Assembly (NCBI GenBank): GCA_016716505.1
Contig: JADJWF010000011.1
Span: 372,001-436,000, forward strand
Direction of reading: 5' to 3'
Length of the DNA: 64,000 nucleotides
Source: Verrucomicrobiota bacterium
GTDB taxonomy: Bacteria > Verrucomicrobiota > Verrucomicrobiia > Limisphaerales > J093
In this document: piece after piece, positions 21,144 to 29,404 of the stretch
Numbering within the stretch: position 1 is the first letter of the stretch
Layout of the letters: each line of letters opens with the position of its first letter
Notes under the pieces: model-generated
Database searches by the model: none
What the model was told of the DNA's origin: nothing
What the model saw: only the letters and a program-made list of their open reading frames with translations
Program-made: the position numbers and the translations under genes

Positions 21144-21314
21144 GCCAGCGCCATCCTCAACAGGTGGGAACATCGGTTGATCACAGGCAAAACGGAAGGG
21201 GTTAACCACGGAGTCGAAACCCTTCCCCGCCGCGCCTACAGCGCTCGCGACGAGGCCTTCTTCCTCCTCAAACTCTTGTCCCTGCACTTGGCCAAGATCG
21301 AACTTGTCGGATGA
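21144..21314 (+). pseudogene. Remnant C-terminus of an ISL3-family transposase
   Basis: In the frame ending with TGA at 21312-21314, about 56 residues read like the tail of IS204/IS1001/IS1165 (ISL3) transposases. The elements are ILNRWEHRLITGKTEGVNHG, then RRAYSARDEAFFLLKLLSLH, then AKIELVG before the stop. Family members end with similar TEGVN...K..KRRAYG.RD..FF.L..L.LH text. Two stop codons occur just upstream in the same frame (21138 and 21141), and nothing further upstream resembles the rest of the transposase. Confidence 0.65.
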
Positions 21315-21350
21315 ACCGCATTCCTCATCGTCCTGAACCTGAACGCCACC

Positions 21351-21900
21351 GTGCCGCCGGATCTTCCCTTGCGGGCCATCCAGCGCCACGTGGATGCCGT
21401 GCTCCTGAAACGCTCGCCCCTCCTGGACGCCCTTTACGAGCGGGACGGCCGGCCCAGCATCCCGGCCGAACCACGGCTCAAGGCGCGCGTTCTCACCGCC
21501 CTCGACAGCGTGCGCCGCAAACGGCTCTTCGGCGAGCAGCTCGGCTATAATCTGCTTTGGCCCCGGTTCCTCGACCGCGAATGGCGCGAGGGCAGCTTCG
21601 ACCACAGCGTCTTTGCCAAGAACTGCCCGCGCATGCTCTCTGCCGACGTGGCCCGGCGCTGCTTGGCCGAGGATTATGAACTGTCGCGTCAGCAAGACTG
21701 GACCAGCGACGAGCCCTTCACCGCCGATGGCTCGCCCATCGAATCGTTGGCCAGCCTGAAGCGCTTTGTGTGCAAGGACGGTGCCGACGCCAGGAAAGTG
21801 GCCTCGGCTCACGCATCACTGGACGACAACGGATCATCAGAACGACGCAGCTCGGAAAAACACCACTTTTTCAACAGCCTGCTAGCCGGCCCCGGGGCCG
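21351..21900 (+). pseudogene. Internally deleted IS5-like transposase
   Basis: Residues 1 to about 150 match the N-terminal half of an IS5/IS1182-type transposase. They contain PPDLPLRAIQRHVDAVL, GRPSIPAEPRLKARVL, GEQLGYNLLWPRFL and DEPFTADGSPIESLASLKRF, the last holding the first catalytic Asp. Shortly after KDGAD the sequence breaks and jumps to SSEKHHFFNSLLA, which looks like the last residues of the same kind of protein. The middle, with the other two acidic catalytic residues, is missing. The 3' side runs into the palindromic repeat array. Confidence 0.75.
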
Positions 21901-23724
21901 ACCGGGAGGTCGGCGGTACGTCCGATCCAGAAGTTAGGGCGAGGTAGTTTGCAAGTGGTCACGACCGGCCGGCTCAAGCATTCGCGTGCGGGTCCGGCCG
22001 CGGACCTGAAGGTCCGCGCCCCGCTGAAAGCGGCCGGCTTGCGCTCGGAGCGCGGACGTTCACGTCCGCGGCTATAGGCGTGAGCGGCCAATTGCTGGTG
22101 CCAGACCTCCTGAAGTCGCCAGCCGGGAAGGCCCGGAAGAGGTTTTTCTGGGCGTCCTTGGTCAGGGTGGTGTCCGAACCGTTGCCCAAGCTGAACGGCA
22201 CGCGGTCCACAAGGTTGTTGGTCAGGGGCACGAAGTAGGCGCAAGGCGCCGGCCATTGGTAGCGCCGGCTTTCCAGCCGGCCCCGGAGCCGACCGGGAGG
22301 TCGGCGGTACGTCCGATCCAGAAGTTAGGGCGGGGTAGTTCGCAGTTGGTCAGGACCGGCCGGCCCAAGCATTCGAGTGCGGGCTCAGCCGCGGACCTGA
22401 TGGTCCGCGCTCCGGTGAAAGCGCACGGCTGCCGCTGGAGCGCGGACGTTCACGTCCGCGGCAACGAACTGACGCGACCAGCGGCGGACGCTCGGGGGCC
22501 GACGTCCCCGTCCGCAGCAACAGGCTGGCGTGGCGGAAGGCTGACGCCTGGAGCGCGGACGTTCACGTCCGCGGCCGCGGGGCGTGAAGGGCCAATTGCT
22601 GGTGCCAAACCTCCTGAAGTCGCCAGCCGGGAAGGCCCCGGAAGAGGCTTGTCTGGGCGGAGGTGAACAAGGTGGTGTCCGAACCGTTGCCCAGGCTGAA
22701 TGGCACGCGGGTGAGGGCGTTGTTGGTCAGGTCCACGACGGGGGGTAGGCGGCGGCCACTGGTAGCGCCGGCTTTCTAGCCGGCCCCGGGGCCGACCGGA
22801 AGGTCGGCGGCACGTCCGATCCGGGAGTTGGGGCGGGGTAGTTCGCGGTTGGTCAGGACCGGCTGGCTGAAGCGTTCGAGTGCGGGCTCGGCCGCGGACC
22901 TGAAGGTCCGCGCCCCGGAGAAAGCGCTCGGCTTGCGCTCGGGGCGCGGACGTCCCCGTCCGCGGTAACAGGCTAGCGCGGCCGAAGGCTGACGCTCGGA
23001 GCGCGGACGTTTACGTCCGCGGCCACAGGCTGGTGCGGCCAATTGCCGTGCCAAACCGCCCGAAGTTGTCACTGGGAAGGCCCCGGAAGCGATTGTTCCG
23101 GGCGTAGGTGGTCGAGGTGGTGTCCGAACCGTTGCCCAGGCTGAAGGGAACGCGGTCCACAACGTTGTTGGTCAGGGGCACGAAGTAGGCGCAAGGCGCC
23201 GGCCACCCGTAGCGCCGGCTTTCCAGCCGGCCCGGGAGCCGACCGGGAGGTCGGCGGTACGTCCGATCCGGAAGTTGGGGCGGGGCAGTTCGCGGTTGGT
23301 CACGACCGGCCGGCCCAAGAGTATGAGGCCCAGACTCCACCGCGGACCTGAAGGTCCGCGCCCCGCTGAAAGCGGCCGGCTTGCGCTCGGAGCGCGGACG
23401 TTCACGTCCGCGGCAGAGAGACTGGTTCAGCCAACTTCCGACGCTGAATCTGCTGAAGTCAACGCTGGTGATGCCCCGGAAGCGATTATTCCGGGCGTAG
23501 GTGGTCGAGGTGGTGTCCGAACCGTTGCCCAAGCTGAACGGCACGCCGTCCACAACGTTGTTGGTCAGGGGCACGAAGTAGGCGCAAGGCGCCGGCCCCG
23601 GTGCCGACCGAGAGGTCGGCGGTACGTCCGATCCGGAAGTTGGGGCGGGGCAGTTCGCGGTTGGTCACGACCGGCCGGCCCAAGAGTATGAGGCCCAGAC
23701 TCCACCGCGGACCTGAAGGTCCGC
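21897..23724. repeat. Array of 19 REP-like palindromes in about five repeat units
   Basis: Four related 18-base palindromes recur in fixed order, each with a perfect 7-bp stem and a 4-base loop. Type a, GCCGGCT/AGCCGGC: starts 22264, 22767, 23214. Type b, GCCGACC/GGTCGGC: 21897, 22288, 22791, 23238, 23603. Type c, GCGGACC/GGTCCGC: 22000, 22391, 22894, 23342, 23707. Type d, GCGGACG/CGTCCGC: 22052, 22442, 22555, 22946, 23003, 23394. Loops vary (TTCA, TCCC, TTTA; TGAA, TGAT; GGGA, GGAA, GAGA; TTCC, TTCT) while stems do not. Units repeat every 365-503 bases. A second conserved block in each unit looks coding on the minus strand. Confidence 0.9.
23011..23574 (-). pseudogene. Repeated coding-like fragments (PFSLGNGSD peptide) embedded in the palindrome array
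   Basis: On the minus strand, units carry a similar peptide: PLTNNxVDRVPFSLGNGSDT followed by a less conserved FRG...F region. It is seen from about 23574, 23181, 22730 and 22231 leftwards. In this stretch one frame runs through two copies. The intervening peptide is just the translation of the palindromes (ERPRSERKPAAFSGARTF), which argues against a real protein. I read these as duplicated fragments of one lost gene. I do not recognise the parent family. Confidence 0.4.
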
Positions 23725-23739
23725 GCTCCGTTGAGAACG

Positions 23740-23900
23740 CACGTCCGCCTTTGGCACCACGCACTCGGTGAAGCGCAGCCACACTTCGCTGCCTGACTGG
23801 CCCGAGGCGTCGTCCTTGAGCAGAGTGGGCGTGCCTTCGCTGCGCTGGAAGCCGTCTTGCCGGACGTGCCTGCGGCGCTGGGGCGACCGATCACATCAGC
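23740..23900 (-). pseudogene. Short broken coding fragment
   Basis: The minus strand between about 23740 and 23860 reads GFQRSEGTPTLLKDDASGQS followed by GSEVWLRFTECVVPKADV. It looks like part of a protein rather than random GC-rich translation, but it has no start, no stop and no partner on either side. It may belong to the same lost gene as the neighbouring fragments. Confidence 0.3.
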
Positions 23901-24028
23901 CGCTTCTGTCATCGTGTGGGACTGACCCTTTTCTGCTGGCCCGACGGAAGAAGACACAGCACGAGTAACCATTATCAAGAACTGACCCGTTTCCGCCGAT
24001 TCGGATTAACCATCGGGTGTTCATGACG

Positions 24029-24346
24029 TTACTGATTGAGTAGGGTAGGATGCCAGTTGTAGAACGCCGCGCGCGTCGGCCCCGGAGCGGCGACAACCCC
24101 CTCACCCAGCGGGAGGATTTCGGCGCGGGTGTCGCGCCACTGGCCTTCAGCGTCCTGATAATGCTGACCGGTCGCCAGGCCGATGACCTGGTTGGTGGTG
24201 GTCACGAGTCGGCCATCGGGCAGCCGCTGAGTGAGAGCCGAGACCATGAGACGCTCGTGGGCGTTGCGGGCGATGGCGGCCAAGGGGCGGACGGCGAGTC
24301 TGTCGCCAGCGGACGGTCCGGCTGCGGTGCCATCTGCGCGGGTCAA
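24029..24346 (-). pseudogene. Truncated RHS-like N-terminal fragment
   Basis: The 105-residue frame contains QRLPDGRLVTTTNQVIGLAT, then QHYQDAEGQWRDTRAEILPL. This resembles the N-terminal region of large verrucomicrobial secreted RHS/YD-type proteins, where phrases like TATGLHY..DG.W..S.E.I occur before the YD repeats. No YD repeats, core domain or toxin domain follow: the frame stops at 24029, about 300 bases from the palindrome array. Assignment to RHS is a judgement from pattern memory only. Confidence 0.35.
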
Positions 24347-24534
24347 CTCGGCGGCGTTACCTCACAGAAAGAGAGAACGCCCAGACCTGGCCGGGGAGAG
24401 GGCGCCACTTTTTCATGACGGTGGCAGCTTGCAGCACCCGCGCGCTGGGCGCTACATGGATTTTGGCCAAAACGCACCCTTCTTGGCGTGGCGCGCCGAC
24501 GTCAGCGGCCGCCTCTCGGTAAGGCGGAAGGGGG

Positions 24535-25764
24535 CTACGAGACGTCGGTCGCCCGCAGGGCCGCCAGCTTCGATTCGTCCACTGCGACGCCCAGTCCAGG
24601 CGCAAGGGGGACGGCGAGTTCACCCTCCTTCACGAAGAAAGGCTGTTGGAGAAGGCTGCCCGAGAGAAACTGCGGGCCATTGAGGGCGGCCGGGGTTTTC
24701 AAGTCGTAGGCACCGTACAGTTGCAGGCTGGCGGCGAGCGAGAGGTCGGGATCGGTCAGCCCACTGCCCAGCCACATCAGGCCACGATTCATCAGGAGCT
24801 CGATCTGCTTCCGCGCCCCGGTCAATCCGCCGCAGCGCGCGGGCTTCATCGCCACCCCATCGAGCAGGTCCAGCTTGATGAATTCCTCCAGCTCGACATG
24901 CGAGACCACCCCTTCGTCCATGATGATCGGCAGCGCGCCGAGCTGCTTGAGCCGCCGGTAGCCCGTGAGCCGGTTGGCGGGGAGCGGTTGCTCGAGCACG
25001 GGCACGCCAAGATCGGCCAGCCGGGGCGCGACGGCCAGGGCGGTTTCCTCGTCGTAGCCGCCGTTGGCGTCGGCCCAGAGAAAACCGTCGGGTACCAGCC
25101 GCTTCACCAGGCGGCAGAGTTCCAGGTCGAACTGTGGATCCGGCGCCACCTTGACGTTGAAATGGCGGTAACCCCGGGCGCGCCCGGCGGCGACGAGCGC
25201 CTCCACCTCGTCGAGGGTCCGGGGATTCAACGTCCAGCTCAGCGTGATGCGGTCGCGGCCGGCGCGCTGCCAGGCCTTCGAGGCCGGCTCCCCGCGCAGT
25301 TTGCCGGCCAGGTCATGGAGCGCGAGGTCGAGTCCCGCTTTGGCGATCGGCTGACCGGTCGAGAACGACGGGGCGATCGCCTGGTCCATCACGGCGTGGA
25401 GCGCCTCGAAGTCGCGCGGGTCGCGCCCGATCAACTCGGGTGCGAGGTAGCGGCGAATCGTCGAATCCACGGTCTCGATCGTCTCGTAGCTCCACTTGGG
25501 AATGGGCACGCTCTGACCCCAACCGACGGTGCCGTTGTCGGCGGTGATTTTGACGACCACCGCCGGTCGCCCTGACGGCCGGCCGGCCGGTCCCTCGAAG
25601 AACTTGAAGCGCCCGACGAGCGGGTAGCGCACGGGGAACGTCTCGACCTGGGCGATCTTCACGGCGACGGTGGCGGCGGCTTGGCTGGGCCAGCGGGCGG
25701 CGCCTGCGACCGCGCTGGTGACCAGCGCACTGGCGCGCAAGAAGCCGCGACGAGTTACGGGCAT
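24535..25764 (-). CDS. Tat-exported enolase-superfamily (mandelate racemase/muconate lactonizing-like) protein
   Basis: The 409-residue protein begins with a twin-arginine signal (VTRRGFLRASALVTSAVAG) and so is probably exported folded. The body is an enolase-superfamily TIM barrel. The KxK-like lysine motif is in HFNVKVAPDP. Metal ligands are Asp in ADANGGYD, Glu in VLEQPLPANR and Asp in IIMDEGVV. The C-terminal lysine/His acid-base partner is not obvious: KPARCGGLTGARK carries a Lys as in the MLE subgroup. An exported enolase-superfamily enzyme is unusual, since most are cytoplasmic. Likely substrates are sugar acids or lactones. It lies 35 bases after the sugar isomerase-like gene. Confidence 0.85.
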   Translation of the reverse strand: MPVTRRGFLRASALVTSAVAGAARWPSQAAATVAVKIAQVETFPVRYPLVGRFKFFEGPAGRPSGRPAVVVKITADNGTVGWGQSVPIPKWSYETIETVDSTIRRYLAPELIGRDPRDFEALHAVMDQAIAPSFSTGQPIAKAGLDLALHDLAGKLRGEPASKAWQRAGRDRITLSWTLNPRTLDEVEALVAAGRARGYRHFNVKVAPDPQFDLELCRLVKRLVPDGFLWADANGGYDEETALAVAPRLADLGVPVLEQPLPANRLTGYRRLKQLGALPIIMDEGVVSHVELEEFIKLDLLDGVAMKPARCGGLTGARKQIELLMNRGLMWLGSGLTDPDLSLAASLQLYGAYDLKTPAALNGPQFLSGSLLQQPFFVKEGELAVPLAPGLGVAVDESKLAALRATDVS

Positions 25765-25799
25765 GGGAGGGGGAACGGAGACACCGCGCGCGCCCCCGT

Positions 25800-26684
25800 T
25801 CAGAATTTCACGGTCTCAAGGAAGCGCAGGCTGACGGGAATCTGCTCCTCGACCAGCGGCGATTCGTCCTCGATGAAATACCACTTCACGCCAGCCTTCC
25901 TGGCGGCCCGCAACACGGCAGGCATGTTGATCTGACCGGTGCCGAGGGCCACGTCATTGCGGACGTCGGTGCCGCCCTTGAGCGATCCCAGTTCCAGCCC
26001 TTGCTTCATGTCTTTCAGGTGCATCAGCTCCCAGCGCTTCCCGTACTTCTCCAGCAGCTTCACCGGGTCCTGCGCGGGGAACACCACCCAGAAGATGTCC
26101 ATCTCGAACGTGACGAACCGGGGATTGGTTTCGGCCATCATCAGGTCGAACAAGGTGCCGTCGCCGTGCGGATGGAACTCGTAACCGTGGATGTGGTAGA
26201 AGAAGCGGATGCCCTGCTGGCGGGCCAGTTTGCCCGCGCGATTGAAGACCGCGATGGCGGCGCGGCACTCCTGCTCATCGAAGTCGCCGTCGTGCGGGAT
26301 CCAGGCGCAACCGGCGTATTTGACGCCGAGTGCCTTCGCTTCGGCGAGGGCCGCTTCGGGCTGGTCGCGCCATTGCTCGTAGCTCCAGTGACCTGCGATG
26401 GGTTTGATGCCATGCTGGGCGAGCATCCCGCGGAACACGGCGGGCGGCAGACCGTAGGTGCCGGCGAGTTCGGCATTGCGGAAACCAAAGTCCCGCACCT
26501 TGCGCAGGGTGCCGGGCACATCGGCCTTGAAGGAATCACGCAGGCTGTAGAGTTGCAGGCCGAGCGGACCTTTGAAGCTCGGCCCGATGCCGGCCTGACC
26601 GGCGCCCAGCACGGTCAAGGACGAGAGCATCACGGCGGCACCGAGGCCGAGGAACAGTCCACGGGAAGCGGGAAAGATTTTCAT
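25800..26684 (-). CDS. Secreted sugar phosphate isomerase/epimerase-like TIM-barrel protein
   Basis: A 294-residue AP-endonuclease-2/xylose-isomerase-like protein. The signal peptide (FPASRGLFLGLGAAVMLSSL) is followed by LGLQLYSLRDSFKADVPGTL, the classic start of this family. Metal-binding positions are suggested by the His-rich strand FYHIHGYEFHPHGDG and by TFEMDIFWV. The C-terminal MHLKDMKQG and WYFIEDESP complete the barrel. The ATG at 26684 precedes the signal peptide, so the longer open frame to 26792 was not used. Verrucomicrobia and Planctomycetes have many secreted versions of unknown substrate, often beside Gfo/Idh/MocA genes. Confidence 0.85.
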   Translation of the reverse strand: MKIFPASRGLFLGLGAAVMLSSLTVLGAGQAGIGPSFKGPLGLQLYSLRDSFKADVPGTLRKVRDFGFRNAELAGTYGLPPAVFRGMLAQHGIKPIAGHWSYEQWRDQPEAALAEAKALGVKYAGCAWIPHDGDFDEQECRAAIAVFNRAGKLARQQGIRFFYHIHGYEFHPHGDGTLFDLMMAETNPRFVTFEMDIFWVVFPAQDPVKLLEKYGKRWELMHLKDMKQGLELGSLKGGTDVRNDVALGTGQINMPAVLRAARKAGVKWYFIEDESPLVEEQIPVSLRFLETVKF

Positions 26685-26798
26685 GGGCGGAGTCAACCGC
26701 GGGCGGGCCGCTTTGAAAAGCGCTAATGCGCCCCCCTTCGCCGGCAACGGAGTGACGCCGTTGGGCAGGTCAGCGTACGCGGCCGATGGCACTCCTTC

Positions 26799-27938
26799 TC
26801 AGGGGGCGGAAGCTGTCACCGTCTGCCACCGGCCGGCGCGCCACCGGATGACCGCCAGTTCGAGCACACGGTTGCCGTAGCGGTCGAACCGCAACGGGCC
26901 GGTAACGCCGGCGAACGAATTCGTGAGGGGGAATTGCAGGAAGCTGGGAGAACTGCCGGCGCGCGAAAGGACCTCGGCCAACAAGCGGACGGCGTCGGCC
27001 GACAACGCTGAGGTGAGATTGGGCGCGGGCTCGCGATCCACGCCAAAACCGGCTGGCACCGCCGCGAGGATTTCCGCGGAGGAGCCCTGAACTGCGGCGG
27101 AAAACTCCGGGGTCACGAGGCCGCCGTGGACCGCCACGCGGCCCGGATGTCGGGCGCGTGTCAGCGCCTTGACGGTTGCGGCGGCGCGAGCTCCATCCAC
27201 CCATAGCAGGGTGAGCGCGGGCTCAAGGGCACGCACGCGGGCGGCCACCGAATCCACCATCTCGGCGGCGTCCCAGACGATGGGTGCATCCAGTTCCGCG
27301 CCGGCGGCGGCGGCGGCGGCCATGAGGTCTCTGGCCGCCTCGCGACCGGCCCGCTCCGGCGGCACCACTGCGGCCACTCGGGGAGGTGAGCCCGAGGGCG
27401 GCAAGGCTGCGATGATGGCCCGCGCCTGCTCGTCGGACCGGGGCACGATCCGGAGGGTCCACGGAATTCCCGGACCTGTCACCGAGGAGTCGGGACACAG
27501 CGAAACGACCGGCACGCGGGTGCGGCCGGCGACCTGAAGGACTTGGTGCGCGGAGGCGCCGAGGGCAGGCGCGAGGACGGCATCCGCACGATCCTCATGC
27601 ACCAGCACCGCGGCTTCATCACCCTCGGTGCCCCATTGCCCCGGCCGACCGCGAACGATCAACTCCACCTTGGTCCCCCGGCTGGCCAACTCGCGGACGG
27701 CCAGTTCGGCACCCTGTGTGATGGAATCCGCGTCGGCCTCAGTGGGTGGCAACAGGAGGCCGATGCGCAGGGCCGGCTGGGGTTGCGGGGCGGGCGGCGG
27801 ATCGCCGGCACCGGCACACGCCACCAACAGCAAGCCCAGCAAGCTGATGCACCCGCGGCGGCAGGAGGCAGCCCGACGGCGAGGCCGGGTCGCTGTCGGC
27901 GATCTGGCGGTGAAGCGGTTTGTCGCGGCTCGACACAT
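26799..27938 (-). CDS. Lipoprotein periplasmic binding protein (Leu/Ile/Val-binding type)
   Basis: About 379 residues. An Arg-rich N-terminus is followed by a lipobox: SLLGLLLVACAGAG, with the lipidated Cys. The body has the type I periplasmic-binding fold of branched-chain amino-acid receptors: LRIGLLLPPTEADADSITQG, VPVVSLCPDSSVTG and SGSPPRVAAVVPPER. The C-terminal LRFDRYGNRVLELAVIRW is typical of Peripla_BP_6 proteins. No permease or ATPase gene is nearby. The ATG at 27938 is preferred over 27971 because it leaves a shorter lead before the lipobox. It is the last gene of the operon running from 35831. Confidence 0.75.
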   Translation of the reverse strand: MCRAATNRFTARSPTATRPRRRAASCRRGCISLLGLLLVACAGAGDPPPAPQPQPALRIGLLLPPTEADADSITQGAELAVRELASRGTKVELIVRGRPGQWGTEGDEAAVLVHEDRADAVLAPALGASAHQVLQVAGRTRVPVVSLCPDSSVTGPGIPWTLRIVPRSDEQARAIIAALPPSGSPPRVAAVVPPERAGREAARDLMAAAAAAGAELDAPIVWDAAEMVDSVAARVRALEPALTLLWVDGARAAATVKALTRARHPGRVAVHGGLVTPEFSAAVQGSSAEILAAVPAGFGVDREPAPNLTSALSADAVRLLAEVLSRAGSSPSFLQFPLTNSFAGVTGPLRFDRYGNRVLELAVIRWRAGRWQTVTASAP

Positions 27939-28010
27939 GAGATCAACGAGCGAGAAGAAACGGGCCGGCATTCCTGCCGGCCCGCGTCAGGCAGCAGATG
28001 GGAATGACCC

Positions 28011-29381
28011 TCAGCGCTGGGTCAGCTTTTGATGGTCCAGCTTCGTAATTGGCGGCGCCGGCTGGAAATGCCACTGACCGCCCTTAAGCTCGGCGATGGA
28101 GATGGGCACGATGTTGTCCCAGCGCCCGTCGAAAACCATGTGGCCCGTGACACCATCCCACTCGTCCAATCCGGCGAGGTAGTCACGGATGAGGAAGCGG
28201 TTCGGTCCCGCATGGTTGATCGCTTCGATGAGCAGCTTGGCGCCGTCGTACCCGTAGGCCGCGTAGGCATCTGGGGTCTCTCCCCAGCGTTTCCGGTACT
28301 TCTCCTTGAACTCGACCCATTTGGGATCCGGACGGTTGGGGTCCCAGAAGTAGGTGATGATGGTTCCCTCCGCGGCGTCACCGGCATTCTCACGGAAGGC
28401 GTCTTCCTGCAGGCGATCAAAGCCGAAGAACTTTGCCTTGATGCCGGCCTGGCGGAATTGCCGGGCGAAGCGTCCCACATCGCCGGGTTGCCCGTAGAAA
28501 AGGATGGCGTCCGGTTCCGCCGCTTGCAGGGCGGCGATTTGGGGCCCGATGTTTTGGTCGCCCGGTTTGAAGAACAGGTGTTGGATGGGAGGGTGGCCGA
28601 GGCGGCGGATGTAGTTGGCGAAGTGCATCACGCCCACCCGGCCCGGCCGGCTGCTTTCGCGAAAGATCGCGATGCGGGTGCAACCGTGTTTGCGCACGAT
28701 CAGGTCCGCCAGTCGGAAACACTGCTGACGGTCGTCGGGCCAGATGCGGGTCAGCCAGGGAATCTGAGTCTCCGTAAGCGTCGGGTCCGGATCCGAGGTG
28801 TTGATCATGTACGTTTCGATCTTCAACGCCACCCGAAGGGCAACGTGGGTCGCGTCCCCATCAATCGTGCCCAGGAACGCCAGAACGTCATGATCCTTGA
28901 ACTCGACGGCAATATTGGCGGCGCTGCCCCATTGTGGAGCATCCTCCCGCTCGAAGATTTCGAAGGGCAGCTCCCCGGCCTGCCGGGCGGCGTTGGCCTC
29001 TTCGAAGGCAAGCAGGACACCCTTGCGCGTCCGCTGGCCCCGCTCGCCCTCGGGCCCGTACGAGGCCGGACTGAGCAGCCCCACTTTCAGCGACTTGAGG
29101 TCCGTGGGAGGGGGGTAATCGCGACCCGGACCCAGGAACGGCAACCGGGTGGTCCAGTACCGATAGACCGGTTCCACCCCCCGGAACGGCAGCATTTCTT
29201 CCGGGGTATTGGCGTAGTAAGGATAGACGCCGGCGGTCACAGCCGCGTCGGAGGGAACACTCACGCAGGTGTCGTCAGGCTCGACCGGAGGCGGTTCCGG
29301 TTTTTCCACGTAGCCGTAGCCCGCCGCCGTGGCGGCCGCCGGCAGCCCGAGACCAAGGAGAAGGCCGAACAAGGTTTTCAT
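28011..29381 (-). CDS. Periplasmic substrate-binding protein (branched-chain amino-acid receptor type)
   Basis: A 456-residue secreted protein. The signal peptide (MKTLFGLLLGLGLPAAATAA) is followed by a Pro-rich linker with one Cys (PPPVEPDDTCVSVPSD) and then a Peripla_BP_6 body: LKVGLLSPASYGPEGERGQR, DVLAFLGTIDGDATHVAL, EPDAILFYGQPGDVGRFARQ, and the C-terminal DAYAAYGYDGAKLLIEAIN. The extra 100-residue N-terminal region is longer than in transport receptors. With no ABC partners present, a role as a ligand sensor or as part of an electron-transfer complex is possible. Start at ATG 29381 before the signal peptide. Confidence 0.85.
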   Translation of the reverse strand: MKTLFGLLLGLGLPAAATAAGYGYVEKPEPPPVEPDDTCVSVPSDAAVTAGVYPYYANTPEEMLPFRGVEPVYRYWTTRLPFLGPGRDYPPPTDLKSLKVGLLSPASYGPEGERGQRTRKGVLLAFEEANAARQAGELPFEIFEREDAPQWGSAANIAVEFKDHDVLAFLGTIDGDATHVALRVALKIETYMINTSDPDPTLTETQIPWLTRIWPDDRQQCFRLADLIVRKHGCTRIAIFRESSRPGRVGVMHFANYIRRLGHPPIQHLFFKPGDQNIGPQIAALQAAEPDAILFYGQPGDVGRFARQFRQAGIKAKFFGFDRLQEDAFRENAGDAAEGTIITYFWDPNRPDPKWVEFKEKYRKRWGETPDAYAAYGYDGAKLLIEAINHAGPNRFLIRDYLAGLDEWDGVTGHMVFDGRWDNIVPISIAELKGGQWHFQPAPPITKLDHQKLTQR

Positions 29382-29404
29382 GGGACGTCGGTTTGAGTGG
29401 GGAG

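Noticed and set aside
21897..23724. Possible CRISPR array
   Set aside because: Repeats are palindromes of 18 bases with variable loops and units of 365-503 bases. There are no constant 24-40-base repeats with 30-40-base spacers and no cas genes.
21067..24534. Prophage or genomic island
   Set aside because: No integrase, phage structural gene or attachment repeat was found; the content is IS remnants and palindromes only.
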